From positions 1 through 39,936 of the forward strand of contig SFFC01000018.1 in assembly GCA_004556985.1 (NCBI GenBank): a stretch of DNA of 39,936 nt, in the 5' to 3' direction. The notes under the pieces are model-generated. The model ran no database searches. It worked only from the letters and a program-made list of their open reading frames with translations, and was not told the origin of the DNA. Numbering within the stretch: the first letter of the stretch is position 1; every line of letters starts with the position of its first letter. Source of the stretch: Clostridiales bacterium (GTDB lineage Bacteria > Bacillota > Clostridia > Christensenellales > Aristaeellaceae). The position numbers were made by a program, and so were the translations under genes. Positions 7,859 through 16,506 of this stretch are shown piece after piece.

Positions 7859-7860
7859 GC

Positions 7861-8282
7861 ATGACGAATCAGGAGATTTTTGAGCTGCTCGAGCGCTTTG
7901 AGCGCAGCGGCCTTGCGAGCCTCAAGCTGCGCCGCGGCGACTTTTCCCTGGAGCTGAGCCGCGCGTCCGCGTCCGCGCCGTCTCCCGCCCCGGCTGGCGA
8001 GGCGCAGAGCGCGCCGGCGCAAAGCCCCGCGCCGAGCGCCGAAGCGACGGACGAGGCGATCATAGCGCCGCTGGCGGGCGTGTTCTACGCGGCCGCGGCG
8101 CCGGGTGAGGTGCCCTATGCCGAGGTGGGCACGCGCGTACGCAAGGGACAGACGGTCTGCCTGATGGAGGCCATGAAGATGATCAGCGAGATTCCCGCGC
8201 CCTGCGACTGCGTGATCACCGGGGTCTGCAAGGAGAACGGGACGCTGGCTGCCTATGGCGAGCCGCTGTTCCGTTACAGGCC

Positions 8283-8289
<7 letters not shown>
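7861..8289 (+). CDS. accB: Biotin carboxyl carrier protein of acetyl-CoA carboxylase
   Basis: This 142-residue protein carries carboxybiotin between AccC and AccAD. It has a short N-terminal helical region, a Pro/Ala linker (about 36-62) and a C-terminal biotinyl domain with EAMKM; Lys106 is the biotinylated residue. It starts two bases after acpP and its end overlaps accC by seven bases, implying translational coupling. Confidence 0.95.
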
Positions 8290-9671
<1,382 letters not shown>

Positions 9672-9685
9672 CCTCCCTGGAAGAG

Positions 9686-9748
9686 GGGAACGTTAGGGCT
9701 GCTGCCCTAAAACCCGCCAAGGGACTTCGTCCCTTGACCCTTCTTCGC
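9686..9748 (+). repeat. Interspersed repeat R2, copy 1
   Basis: A ~63-bp sequence with two hairpins, AGGGC/GCCCT and the 8-bp stem CAAGGGAC/GTCCCTTG with a TTC loop. It matches the reverse complement of 15508-15570. It sits in the 131-bp accC-accD gap, the longest gap in the operon, and so would be transcribed within the mRNA. Confidence 0.65.
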
Positions 9749-9802
9749 TTCGCGCTGATGAAAGCAATTTGGTACTGAATCAGGAAGAGTCAAGAAACTG
9801 AA

Positions 9803-10669
9803 ATGGAAACGATGAACAACGTCTTTGAGAAGCGGCGCATCCGCCTGCAGGCGATGAAGACGCTCTACGGCAGCTATTTGCCCAGCGACCAGATGCTGAC
9901 CTGCCCGAAATGCGCCGTGGAAAGCCCCAAAAAGGAGGTCGCGGCGAACCTCTCCGTCTGCCCGGCCTGCGGCCATCACTTCCCGATGGACGCCGTCTCC
10001 CGGCTCAGGGCGACGTTTGACGGCGGCAAATACCGCGAGCTGAACCGCGGCCTGGGCGCGGCGGACCCGCTGCGCTTTCCCGGCTACGCGCAGAAGCTGC
10101 GCGAGGCGAAGCGCAAAACCGGCCTGCGCGAGGCCGCCGTCACGGCGCAGGGCAAAATCGGGGGACGTCCCTGCGTGGCCTGCGCGCTGGACAGGCGCTT
10201 TTTGATGGGCAGCATGAGCGCGGCGGTCGGCGAGAAGATCACCCTGGCGATCGAGCACGCGCTCTCAAGCCGCCTGCCGCTGATCCTCTTTGCGGCAAGC
10301 GGCGGCGCGAGAATGCAGGAGGGCATCTGCTCGCTGATGCAGATGGCGAAGACGAGCGCGGCGCTGGCCCGCTTTGACGAGGCGGGGCTCCTCTGCGTCT
10401 GCGTGCTGACCAACCCGACGACCGGCGGCGTCACGGCGAGCTTCGCCTCGTTGGGCGACGTCATTTTGGCGGAGCCGGGCGCGCTGATCGGTTTTGCCGG
10501 CCCGCGCGTCATCGAGCAGACCATCGGCCAGAAGCTGCCGGAGGACTTCCAGCGCGCGGAATTCATGATGGCGCATGGCTTTGTCGACGCGGTTGTGCCG
10601 CGCGGTGAGCTGCGGGAGGCGCTTTCGCGCCTGCTGATGCTGCACGGGGGAGGGAAGTCGGATGGCTGA
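9803..10669 (+). CDS. accD: Acetyl-CoA carboxylase carboxyltransferase subunit beta
   Basis: This 288-residue subunit transfers the carboxyl group from biotin to acetyl-CoA together with AccA. The N-terminal zinc ribbon uses Cys34, Cys37, Cys53 and Cys56 (CPKC...CPAC). The crotonase-like core has ASGGARMQEG and NPTTGGVTASFA, the acyl-CoA-binding and oxyanion glycine motifs. Start choice is uncertain between ATG 9803 and ATG 9812, since no strong ribosome site is visible; AGGAAG lies about 15 bases before 9803. It overlaps accA by eight bases. Confidence 0.93.
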   Translation: METMNNVFEKRRIRLQAMKTLYGSYLPSDQMLTCPKCAVESPKKEVAANLSVCPACGHHFPMDAVSRLRATFDGGKYRELNRGLGAADPLRFPGYAQKLREAKRKTGLREAAVTAQGKIGGRPCVACALDRRFLMGSMSAAVGEKITLAIEHALSSRLPLILFAASGGARMQEGICSLMQMAKTSAALARFDEAGLLCVCVLTNPTTGGVTASFASLGDVILAEPGALIGFAGPRVIEQTIGQKLPEDFQRAEFMMAHGFVDAVVPRGELREALSRLLMLHGGGKSDG

Positions 10670-11468
10670 AAACCGGAGCGCGGCGCAGCGGCTCGCGCTG
10701 GCGCGGCATCCGCAGCGCCCGGGCGCGCGGGAGATCATCGGCGCGCTGTTTCCCGAGTTCTTCGAGCTGCGCGGCGACCGCTGCTGCGGCGAGGACGAGG
10801 CGATTCTCGGCGGCGTCGCGCTGTTTCACGGGCGGCCAGTGACGGTCATCGGCACGCGCAAGGGCAGGACGCTTGAGGAAAACCTGCGCACGAACTTCGG
10901 CATGCCCAGCCCGGAGGGCTACCGCAAGGCGCTGCGGCTGATGAAGCAGGCGGAGAAATTCTCCCGCCCGATCATCACGCTGATCGACACGGCGGGCGCG
11001 TATCCCGGCATGAGCGCCGAGGAGCACGGGCAGGGCGAGGCCATCGCGCGCAGCCTCTTTGAGATGAGCCGCCTGAGGGTGCCGGTGATCGCCGTGATCA
11101 CGGGCGAGGGCAACAGCGGCGGCGCGCTCGCACTGGCCGTGGCCAACCGCGTGCTGATGCTGGAAAACGCCGTCTACGCGATTCTCTCGCCGGAGGGCTT
11201 TGCGAGTATCCTCTGGAAGGACGCCTCGCGGCATGAGGAGGCCTGCGCGCTGATGAAGATGACCGCGCCGGAGCTGCTTGAGCTGGGCGTGATCGACGGC
11301 ATCATCCCGGAGCCGGAGGGCGGCGCGCACGAGGACGCCCGGGCGGCGCTTGCCGCGCTGGACGCGGCGCTTGAGGCGCAGCTTGAGGCACTTGCAGGCA
11401 GGTCGGGCGCGGAGCTGGCGGCGGAGCGCGCCGCGCGCTTTCGCGCCATGACGTTTGCGCCGCGCTGA
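10662..11468 (+). CDS. accA: Acetyl-CoA carboxylase carboxyltransferase subunit alpha
   Basis: This 268-residue partner of AccD completes the malonyl-CoA-forming enzyme. Recognisable stretches are GDRCCGEDEAILGGVA, NFGMPSPEGYRKALRLM, DTAGAYPGM and EGNSGGALALAVANRVLMLE. It is shorter than the ~315-residue proteobacterial form because the N-terminal helical region is reduced, as is common in Gram-positives. The overlapping start with accD indicates coupled translation and equal stoichiometry. Confidence 0.94.
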   Translation: MAENRSAAQRLALARHPQRPGAREIIGALFPEFFELRGDRCCGEDEAILGGVALFHGRPVTVIGTRKGRTLEENLRTNFGMPSPEGYRKALRLMKQAEKFSRPIITLIDTAGAYPGMSAEEHGQGEAIARSLFEMSRLRVPVIAVITGEGNSGGALALAVANRVLMLENAVYAILSPEGFASILWKDASRHEEACALMKMTAPELLELGVIDGIIPEPEGGAHEDARAALAALDAALEAQLEALAGRSGAELAAERAARFRAMTFAPR

Positions 11469-11480
11469 CTGTGGGCAAAA

Positions 11481-11513
11481 GGGATTTTCTCTCCCGGAGG
11501 GGGAGAAAATCCC
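11481..11513 (+). other. Strong intra-operon stem-loop before fabK
   Basis: Fifteen-base arms at 11481-11495 and 11499-11513 pair with one mismatch around a three-base GGA loop. No U-run follows, so it is not a classical terminator. It could be an mRNA-processing or stability element separating the acc and fab parts of the transcript. Confidence 0.6.
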
Positions 11514-11566
11514 GGCTCAGATCAACAGGCTGAACGCCGCGCTGAGCGGCGCGGCAGGAGGAAACG

Positions 11567-12387
11567 ATGAATATTGCAGACATTCTGGGGACGGAGCTCC
11601 CCATCATTCAGGGCGGCATGGCGAACATCGCCACGGGCGAGTTTGCCGCGGCCTGCTCAAACGCCGGCGCGCTGGGCCTGATCGGCGCGGGCGGCATGCG
11701 CTCCGGCGAGGAGCTGCGCGGGCACATCCGCGCAATCCGGGCAAGTACATCCCGGCCTTCAAGGCGGCGGGCATCCGGGTCATTCCGGTCGTGGCGGCGG
11801 TCGCCTTCGCGCAGCGCTTTGTCCGCGCGGGCGCGGACGCCGTCATCGCAGAGGGCACGGAGTCGGGCGGCCACGTCGGCGAGATGACGACGATGGCGCT
11901 CGTGCCGCAGGTGGCGGACGCGGTCGATGTACCGGTCATCGCGGCGGGCGGCATCGCGGACGGGCGGCAGTTCGCCGCCGCGCTCTCGCTGGGCGCCTGC
12001 GGCGTGCAGGTGGGCACCTGCCTGCTGGCGAGCGAGGAATGCCCGATCCATGCGCGCTACAAGGAGGCGCTGCTGCGCGCCCGCGACAGCGACACGACCG
12101 TCACGGGCAGAAGCGTCGGCGGCCCCGTGCGCGTGCTCAAAAACAAAATGGTGCGGCAGTATCTCGCGCTGGAGCAGCAGGGCGCGTCGCTGGAGGAGCT
12201 GGAAAAGCTGACGCTCGGCGGGCTTCGCCGCGCGGTCTTTGATGGCGACGTCGAGACGGGCAGCGTCATGACGGGCCAGGTCGCGGGTATGCTGCATGAG
12301 GTTCGCCCGGTGCGCGAGATCCTCACGCAGCTCTACGCGGACGGCCTGGCGGCGCTTGAGCGGACGGACAGGGCGTGGCATGGCTGA
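11567..12387 (+). pseudogene. fabK: Enoyl-ACP reductase II, disrupted by internal deletion and frameshift
   Basis: FabK is an FMN-dependent NAD(P)H enoyl-ACP reductase of about 310-320 residues that completes each elongation cycle. The first ~59 residues (MNIADILGTELPIIQGGMA...HIRAI) and everything from NPGKYIPAFKAAGI onward (SGGHVGEM with the catalytic His, PVIAAGGIADG, MTGQVAGM) match the family well. The two halves are in different frames and meet at about 11732-11741. The ~38-residue section with the family's KPFGVN-like strand is absent. The joint falls in GCAATCCGGG, a sequence that can encode both the end of the first half and the start of the second in their respective frames. This suggests deletion between short direct repeats. 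AGGAGG lies before ATG 11567. No second enoyl reductase is seen in the window. Confidence 0.8.
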
Positions 12388-12406
12388 GCGGGAAAGGAAG
12401 AGAGCG

Positions 12407-13150
12407 ATGGAACTGACGGGAAGGACGGCCGTCGTCACCGGCGGCAGCCGGGGCATCGGCAGGGCCGTTTGTCTGGAGCTGGCCGCGCGGGGCGCAAGCG
12501 TCGTGCTCTGCTACGCGGGCAGCGAGGCGGCCGCCCAGGAGACGGCGGCGGCGTGCGAGCAGCTGGGCGCAAAGGCGCTGGCGCTGCGCTGCGACGTCTC
12601 CGACGCGCAGGCGGTCAAGGCGATGATGAAGCAGGCGGTCAGCGCGTTTGGCCGGATCGACATCCTCGTCAACAACGCGGGCATCACGCGCGACGGCTTC
12701 CTGCTGATGATGAGGGAGGCGGACTTTGACGCCGTCCTCGATACGAACCTCAAGGGAACGTACCTGTGCCTGCGCGCCGTCGTACATGCGATGATGAAGC
12801 AGGGCTACGGGCGCATCGTCAACATCAGCTCTGTCACGGGGCTGCGCGGCAACGCGGGCCAGGCGAACTACGCGGCGAGTAAGGCGGGCGTCATCGGCCT
12901 GACGAAGTCGGCGGCGCGCGAGCTGGCCTTCAAGAACATCACGGTCAACGCGGTCGCCCCGGGCTTTATCGAGACGGACATGACGGCGGCGCTCCCGCAG
13001 GAGAACCGGCAGGCGCTGCTGGCGCAGATTCCGGCGGGCCGGCTTGGGCAGGCGCAGGAGGTCGCCAGGGCCGTCGCGTTCCTGGCGAGCGACGACGCGG
13101 CGTATATCACCGGCCAGGTGCTGGCGGTCGACGGCGGCATGGCGATGTGA
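12407..13150 (+). CDS. fabG: 3-oxoacyl-ACP reductase
   Basis: This 247-residue short-chain dehydrogenase reduces 3-ketoacyl-ACP with NADPH. It has the cofactor motif TGGSRGIG (11-18), NNAG (89-92) and the catalytic Ser142, Tyr155 and Lys159 in the ISSVTG and YAASK stretches. ATG 12407, preceded by AAGGAAG, gives the family's usual length; an upstream in-frame ATG at 12380 would overlap fabK and adds a poorly conserved tail. It lies 19 bases after the fabK stop. Confidence 0.95.
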   Translation: MELTGRTAVVTGGSRGIGRAVCLELAARGASVVLCYAGSEAAAQETAAACEQLGAKALALRCDVSDAQAVKAMMKQAVSAFGRIDILVNNAGITRDGFLLMMREADFDAVLDTNLKGTYLCLRAVVHAMMKQGYGRIVNISSVTGLRGNAGQANYAASKAGVIGLTKSAARELAFKNITVNAVAPGFIETDMTAALPQENRQALLAQIPAGRLGQAQEVARAVAFLASDDAAYITGQVLAVDGGMAM

Positions 13151-13188
13151 CCGGACAAAGAGACAAAACAGGAGGAGCACAGAGCAGG

Positions 13189-14427
13189 ATGAGACGGCGG
13201 GTTGTGATAACGGGCATCGGCGCGGTGACGCCCATCGGGCTGACGGCCCGGGAGAGCTGGGAGGCCGCGCGCGCGGGCGTATGCGGCATTGCGCCGATCA
13301 CGCAGGTCGACGCGTCGCAGCGCAGGGTGCATCTGGCGGCGGAGGTCAAGGGCTTTGATCCCGAGGCGCACATGACGAAGCTCGCGGCGCGGCACATGGG
13401 CCGCTTTACGCAGCTTGCGCTGGTCGCCGCCCGAGAGGCGCTCGCGCAGGCGGGCCTTGAGCCGCAGCCGGCCGATGCGGAGCGCTGCGGCGTAAGCGTC
13501 GCCAGCGGCATCGGCGGGCAGTGGGTCACGGAGCAGGAGCACAGCCGGGGTCTTGAGCGCGGCTTTGACCGCATTTCTCCGTATTACATCCCGATGGCCA
13601 TCAGCAACATGGCCGCCGGACAGATCGCTATCGACGTGGGCTTTCGGGGCATGTGCACCTGCCCCGTGACGGCCTGCGCCAGCGGCGGCAACGCGGTGGG
13701 CGACGCATTCCACTACATCCGCGACGGCTACGCCGACGTCATGCTCTGCGGCGGCACGGAGGCGAGCATCACGCCGCTGGCTCTGGGCGGCTTCGCCTCG
13801 ATGAAGGCGCTCTCGCTTTCGGAGGACCCGGCGCGCGCGTCGATTCCCTTTGACGCGGAGCGCAGCGGCTTCGTCATGGGCGAGGGCGCGGGCATGCTCC
13901 TGCTTGAGTCGCTCGAGCATGCGCAGGGGCGCGGCGCGGCGATCCTCGCGGAGGTCACCGGCTACGGCGCAACCTGCGACGCCTACCACATCACGGCGCC
14001 CGCGCCGGACGGCCGCGGCGGCGCGGGCGCGATGCGCATGGCGCTCGCGGACGGCGGCGTGCGCGCGCAGGAGGTCGCCTACATCAACGCGCACGGCACC
14101 TCGACCCCGCTCAACGACGCGGGCGAGACGGCGGCCGTCCATGCGGTCTTCGGCGCACACGCCGCAAAGCTCATGATGAGCTCGACCAAGTCGATGACCG
14201 GGCACATGCTCGGCGCGGCGGGCGCGGTCGAGGCGGCGTTCACGGCGCTCTCGCTGCGGGACGGCTTTGTCCCGCCGACGATCAACTACCGCGTGCCGGA
14301 TCCCGCGTGCGACATCGACCCGGTCGCCAACGTGGGGCGGCAGGCCGAGCTGCGCTATGCGATGAGCAATTCGCTGGGCTTCGGCGGGCACAACGTGAGC
14401 CTGCTGCTCAAACGATGGGAGGAATGA
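13189..14427 (+). CDS. fabF: 3-oxoacyl-ACP synthase II
   Basis: This 412-residue condensing enzyme elongates acyl-ACP with malonyl-ACP. The catalytic triad is Cys163 (VTACASGG), His302 (NAHGTSTPLND) and His339 (MTGHMLGAAGAVEA), at spacings standard for FabF. GGAGGAG at 13171-13177 supports ATG 13189. The end lies two bases before fabZ, whose ribosome site is inside the fabF 3' end. No fabH or fabD is in the cluster. Confidence 0.96.
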   Translation: MRRRVVITGIGAVTPIGLTARESWEAARAGVCGIAPITQVDASQRRVHLAAEVKGFDPEAHMTKLAARHMGRFTQLALVAAREALAQAGLEPQPADAERCGVSVASGIGGQWVTEQEHSRGLERGFDRISPYYIPMAISNMAAGQIAIDVGFRGMCTCPVTACASGGNAVGDAFHYIRDGYADVMLCGGTEASITPLALGGFASMKALSLSEDPARASIPFDAERSGFVMGEGAGMLLLESLEHAQGRGAAILAEVTGYGATCDAYHITAPAPDGRGGAGAMRMALADGGVRAQEVAYINAHGTSTPLNDAGETAAVHAVFGAHAAKLMMSSTKSMTGHMLGAAGAVEAAFTALSLRDGFVPPTINYRVPDPACDIDPVANVGRQAELRYAMSNSLGFGGHNVSLLLKRWEE

Positions 14428-14429
14428 TC

Positions 14430-14864
14430 ATGCAGCTCAATTCCAATCAGATCGCGGAGATTCTGCCGCATCGCTATCCCTTCGCGCTCGTCGACCGGAT
14501 CACGGACGGCGAGAGCGGCCAGTGGGCGCGGGGCGTCAAATGTGTGAGCGTGAACGAGCCGTTCTTCTGCGGCCACTTCCCGCAGGAGCACGTCATGCCC
14601 GGCGTGCTGATTCTGGAGGCGATGGCGCAGGTGGGCGCGGTCGCGCTGCTTTCCCTGCCGGAAAACCGGGGGAAGATCGCGCTGTTCGGCGGCGTCAAAA
14701 ACGCGCGCTTTAAGCGCAAGGTGATCCCCGGCGACGTGCTGGAGATGGAATGCCGCCTGACGGCGCGCCGGGGGAGCGTCGGCATCGGCAGCTGCACGGC
14801 GAGCGTAAGCGGGGAGATTGCCTGCACGGCGGAGTTGATCTTTGCCGTCGAGCAGGATGCGTGA
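14430..14864 (+). CDS. fabZ: 3-hydroxyacyl-ACP dehydratase
   Basis: This 144-residue hotdog-fold enzyme dehydrates 3-hydroxyacyl-ACP. The active-site His49 (GHFPQEHVMPG) and Glu63 (LILEAMAQ) are present, together with the N-terminal LPHRYPFALVDRI. ATG 14430 is chosen because GGAGGA ends six bases upstream; two earlier in-frame ATGs overlap that site. Confidence 0.95.
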   Translation: MQLNSNQIAEILPHRYPFALVDRITDGESGQWARGVKCVSVNEPFFCGHFPQEHVMPGVLILEAMAQVGAVALLSLPENRGKIALFGGVKNARFKRKVIPGDVLEMECRLTARRGSVGIGSCTASVSGEIACTAELIFAVEQDA

Positions 14865-14888
14865 CGGGAAAAAAGTCCGCCTTGAGAA

Positions 14889-14916
14889 TTGAAGTTTTCC
14901 CGCGATGTGCTATACT
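14889..14916 (+). promoter_or_regulatory. Promoter of the MarR-family gene
   Basis: TTGAAG (14889-14894), a 16-bp spacer and TATACT (14911-14916). The regulator can therefore be transcribed independently of the operon ahead of it. No copy of the 7562 palindrome is visible here, so autorepression is not evident. Confidence 0.6.
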
Positions 14917-14952
14917 GGATGAAGCAAAGACGGGAAGGGTGGACGCAAAACC

Positions 14953-15432
14953 ATGCTCAGGGACGCGTTTTTTACGGTGTATACGAAGTTCAAGCTGCAC
15001 TTTTACAAGGAGATCTTTCAGCGCTTTCAGAGCCGGGAGGCCAGCCTGACGACGGTGGAGACCTTCTGCGTGGAGACGATTATGGCGCTGGGGCGGCCGA
15101 CGGTCAACGAGTTCGCGGGGTTCATGTGCATCTCCTCGCCCAACGCGGCCTACAAGGTCAACAGCCTCATCCGAAAGGGCTACATCCGCAAGGTGCAGTC
15201 CCAGGTGGACAGGCGGGAATACCACCTGGAGGTCACGAAGAAGTATATCGACTACTACAACATCAGCAAGGCCTACATGGAGGAGGTCATGGAGCGCATC
15301 GTCGCGCGCTTCAGCCCGGAGGATTGCGCCAGGCTGGAGGAGATGCTCAGGGTCATCAGCCGCGAGCTGATGCCCGAGATTCAGATCCCCGAGACCGCTG
15401 AGACGGAAAAGGCCGCAATCGCGGCGGAATGA
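14953..15432 (+). CDS. MarR-family regulator, probable FabT-like control of fatty-acid synthesis
   Basis: This 159-residue protein has MarR winged-helix topology: an N-terminal dimerisation helix, the HTH around TVNEFAGFMCISSPNAAYKVNSLIRKGYI, and the wing KVQSQVDRREYHLEVTKKYIDYY. MarR proteins at the edge of fab clusters (FabT) repress fatty-acid genes in Firmicutes, and the perfect palindrome at 7562-7583 is a suitable target. The substrate signal, probably an acyl-ACP or acyl-CoA, is inferred. The Glu/Ala-rich tail (about 140-159) is not conserved. Its ribosome site is weak, its own promoter lies 37 bp upstream, and a terminator follows. Confidence 0.75.
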   Translation: MLRDAFFTVYTKFKLHFYKEIFQRFQSREASLTTVETFCVETIMALGRPTVNEFAGFMCISSPNAAYKVNSLIRKGYIRKVQSQVDRREYHLEVTKKYIDYYNISKAYMEEVMERIVARFSPEDCARLEEMLRVISRELMPEIQIPETAETEKAAIAAE

Positions 15433-15439
15433 TAAAAGG

Positions 15440-15472
15440 ACGCCCCTGCATTCATCGTGCGGGGGCGTTTTA
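15440..15472 (+). terminator. Terminator at the end of the fatty-acid cluster
   Basis: An 11-bp stem ACGCCCCTGCA/TGCGGGGGCGT (one G-T pair) with a 7-base loop, followed by TTTTAT, 8 bp past the regulator stop. Confidence 0.8.
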
Positions 15473-15507
15473 TCCTGTGCTGTGAGAAAATGCTTTCTTA
15501 TGCGCGC

Positions 15508-15570
15508 AGCGAACATGGGGTCAAGGGGCGAAGTCCCTTGTGGGGTTTGGGGCTGGCCCCAACGTATCCC
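15508..15570 (-). repeat. Interspersed repeat R2, copy 2
   Basis: The reverse complement aligns along its full length with 9686-9748: ACGTT, a GGGGC/GCCCC hairpin, ACCCC, then AAGGGACTTCG and CCTTGACCC. Together with the R3 copy just downstream it fills most of the 254-bp gap between two converging genes. Confidence 0.65.
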
Positions 15571-15592
15571 CTAAAATGAAAGGAAAAAGGTG

Positions 15593-15639
15593 GTTTCAGA
15601 GCAGGCTGCAAAGCAGCCTGCGATTGAAACGGGTTTGAT
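15593..15639. repeat. Interspersed repeat R3, copy 2, with long hairpin
   Basis: A 9-bp perfect dyad GCAGGCTGC-AAA-GCAGCCTGC is flanked by GTTTCA on the left and TGAAAC on the right, making a near-perfect ~17-bp stem. Bases 15613-15639 match the R3 copy at 3986-4012. Confidence 0.6.
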
Positions 15640-15686
15640 TTGACAGGCAGGAGATCAAGCGGAAGAATACTGTTGAAAAACCTCGC

Positions 15687-16349
15687 TTATCCAATGATTC
15701 TCCCGTCGATGGACAGCGTCGCGATCTGCAGCGGGAGCGGCTTGCCGCTTTGCGCGATCGCGCGGCGGACGGCCTGCTCGATGCCGCCGCAGCAGGGCAC
15801 CTCCATGCGCACGACGGTGACGCTGCGGATGTCGTTTTGCGCGAGCAGCGCCGTGAGCTTTTCGCTGTAATCGACGGCGTCGAGCTTCGGGCAGCCGATC
15901 AGCGTGACGCGCCCGCTCATGAAGTCCCGGTGGAAGCCGGCGTAGGCATAGGCGGAGCAGTCCGCGGCGATCAGCAAATCCGCGCCGTCGAAGGCAGGCG
16001 CGTGCAGCGGCGCGAGCTTGATCTGCACGGGCCAATGGGTGAGCGCGCTGGCGGCGGAGGGCGCGTTCATGGAGCGCACGCGCGCGCCCGGGCAGCCGGT
16101 ATGCGCATGCTTTTCCGCCTTGGCGCGCAGGACGGCGGCCTCGTCGTAGGCGGGCGCCTCGCGCTCCTCAAAGCGGATGGCGCCGGTCGGGCAGGCGGGC
16201 AGGCAGTCGCCCAGCCCGTCGCAGTAGTCCTCGCGCATCAGCTTCGCCTTGCCATTGACCATCGCGATGGCCCCCTCGTGGCAGGCGGACGCGCAGGCGC
16301 CGCAGCCGTTGCAGGCTTCCTCGTCAATATGAATGATTCTGCGAATCAT
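15687..16349 (-). CDS. Dicluster ferredoxin-like 4Fe-4S protein
   Basis: This 220-residue protein has an N-terminal 2[4Fe-4S] domain: CNGCGACASAC (Cys13, 16, 19, 23) and YCDGLGDCLPACP (Cys43, 49, 53). The wider C-x5-C spacing in the second motif is seen in a recognised group of clostridial ferredoxin-like proteins. The remaining ~150 residues hold further cysteines (TGCPG, ADCSAY, IGCPKLD, EVPCCGGIE). They could bind another cofactor or form a partner domain; this part is not assigned. GGGAGG seven bases upstream fixes ATG 16349. It probably transfers electrons in the cytoplasm; the partner enzyme is unknown. Confidence 0.75.
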   Translation of the reverse strand: MIRRIIHIDEEACNGCGACASACHEGAIAMVNGKAKLMREDYCDGLGDCLPACPTGAIRFEEREAPAYDEAAVLRAKAEKHAHTGCPGARVRSMNAPSAASALTHWPVQIKLAPLHAPAFDGADLLIAADCSAYAYAGFHRDFMSGRVTLIGCPKLDAVDYSEKLTALLAQNDIRSVTVVRMEVPCCGGIEQAVRRAIAQSGKPLPLQIATLSIDGRIIG

Positions 16350-16506
16350 GATCATGCCTCCCTCAACATGGATGGGTGCGGACGCGCCGCCGGAGCGGGC
16401 GCCGCACAGACAGAGCATACGACACATACACGCCGATGTCAAATGGTTTGGCAGCGGATTTCAAAGGAAATTTTTGCCGGCGGCGCTGTGTGCTGCGCGC
16501 GCGGCG

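Noticed and set aside
11567..12387. Programmed frameshift in fabK
   Set aside because: No slippery heptamer at the joint, and about 38 conserved residues are missing, which a simple frameshift would not explain; a deletion fits better.
15613..15639. ATTGAAAC-type sequence resembling the end of type I CRISPR repeats
   Set aside because: Only isolated copies, no regular spacers and no cas genes; treated as interspersed repeat R3.
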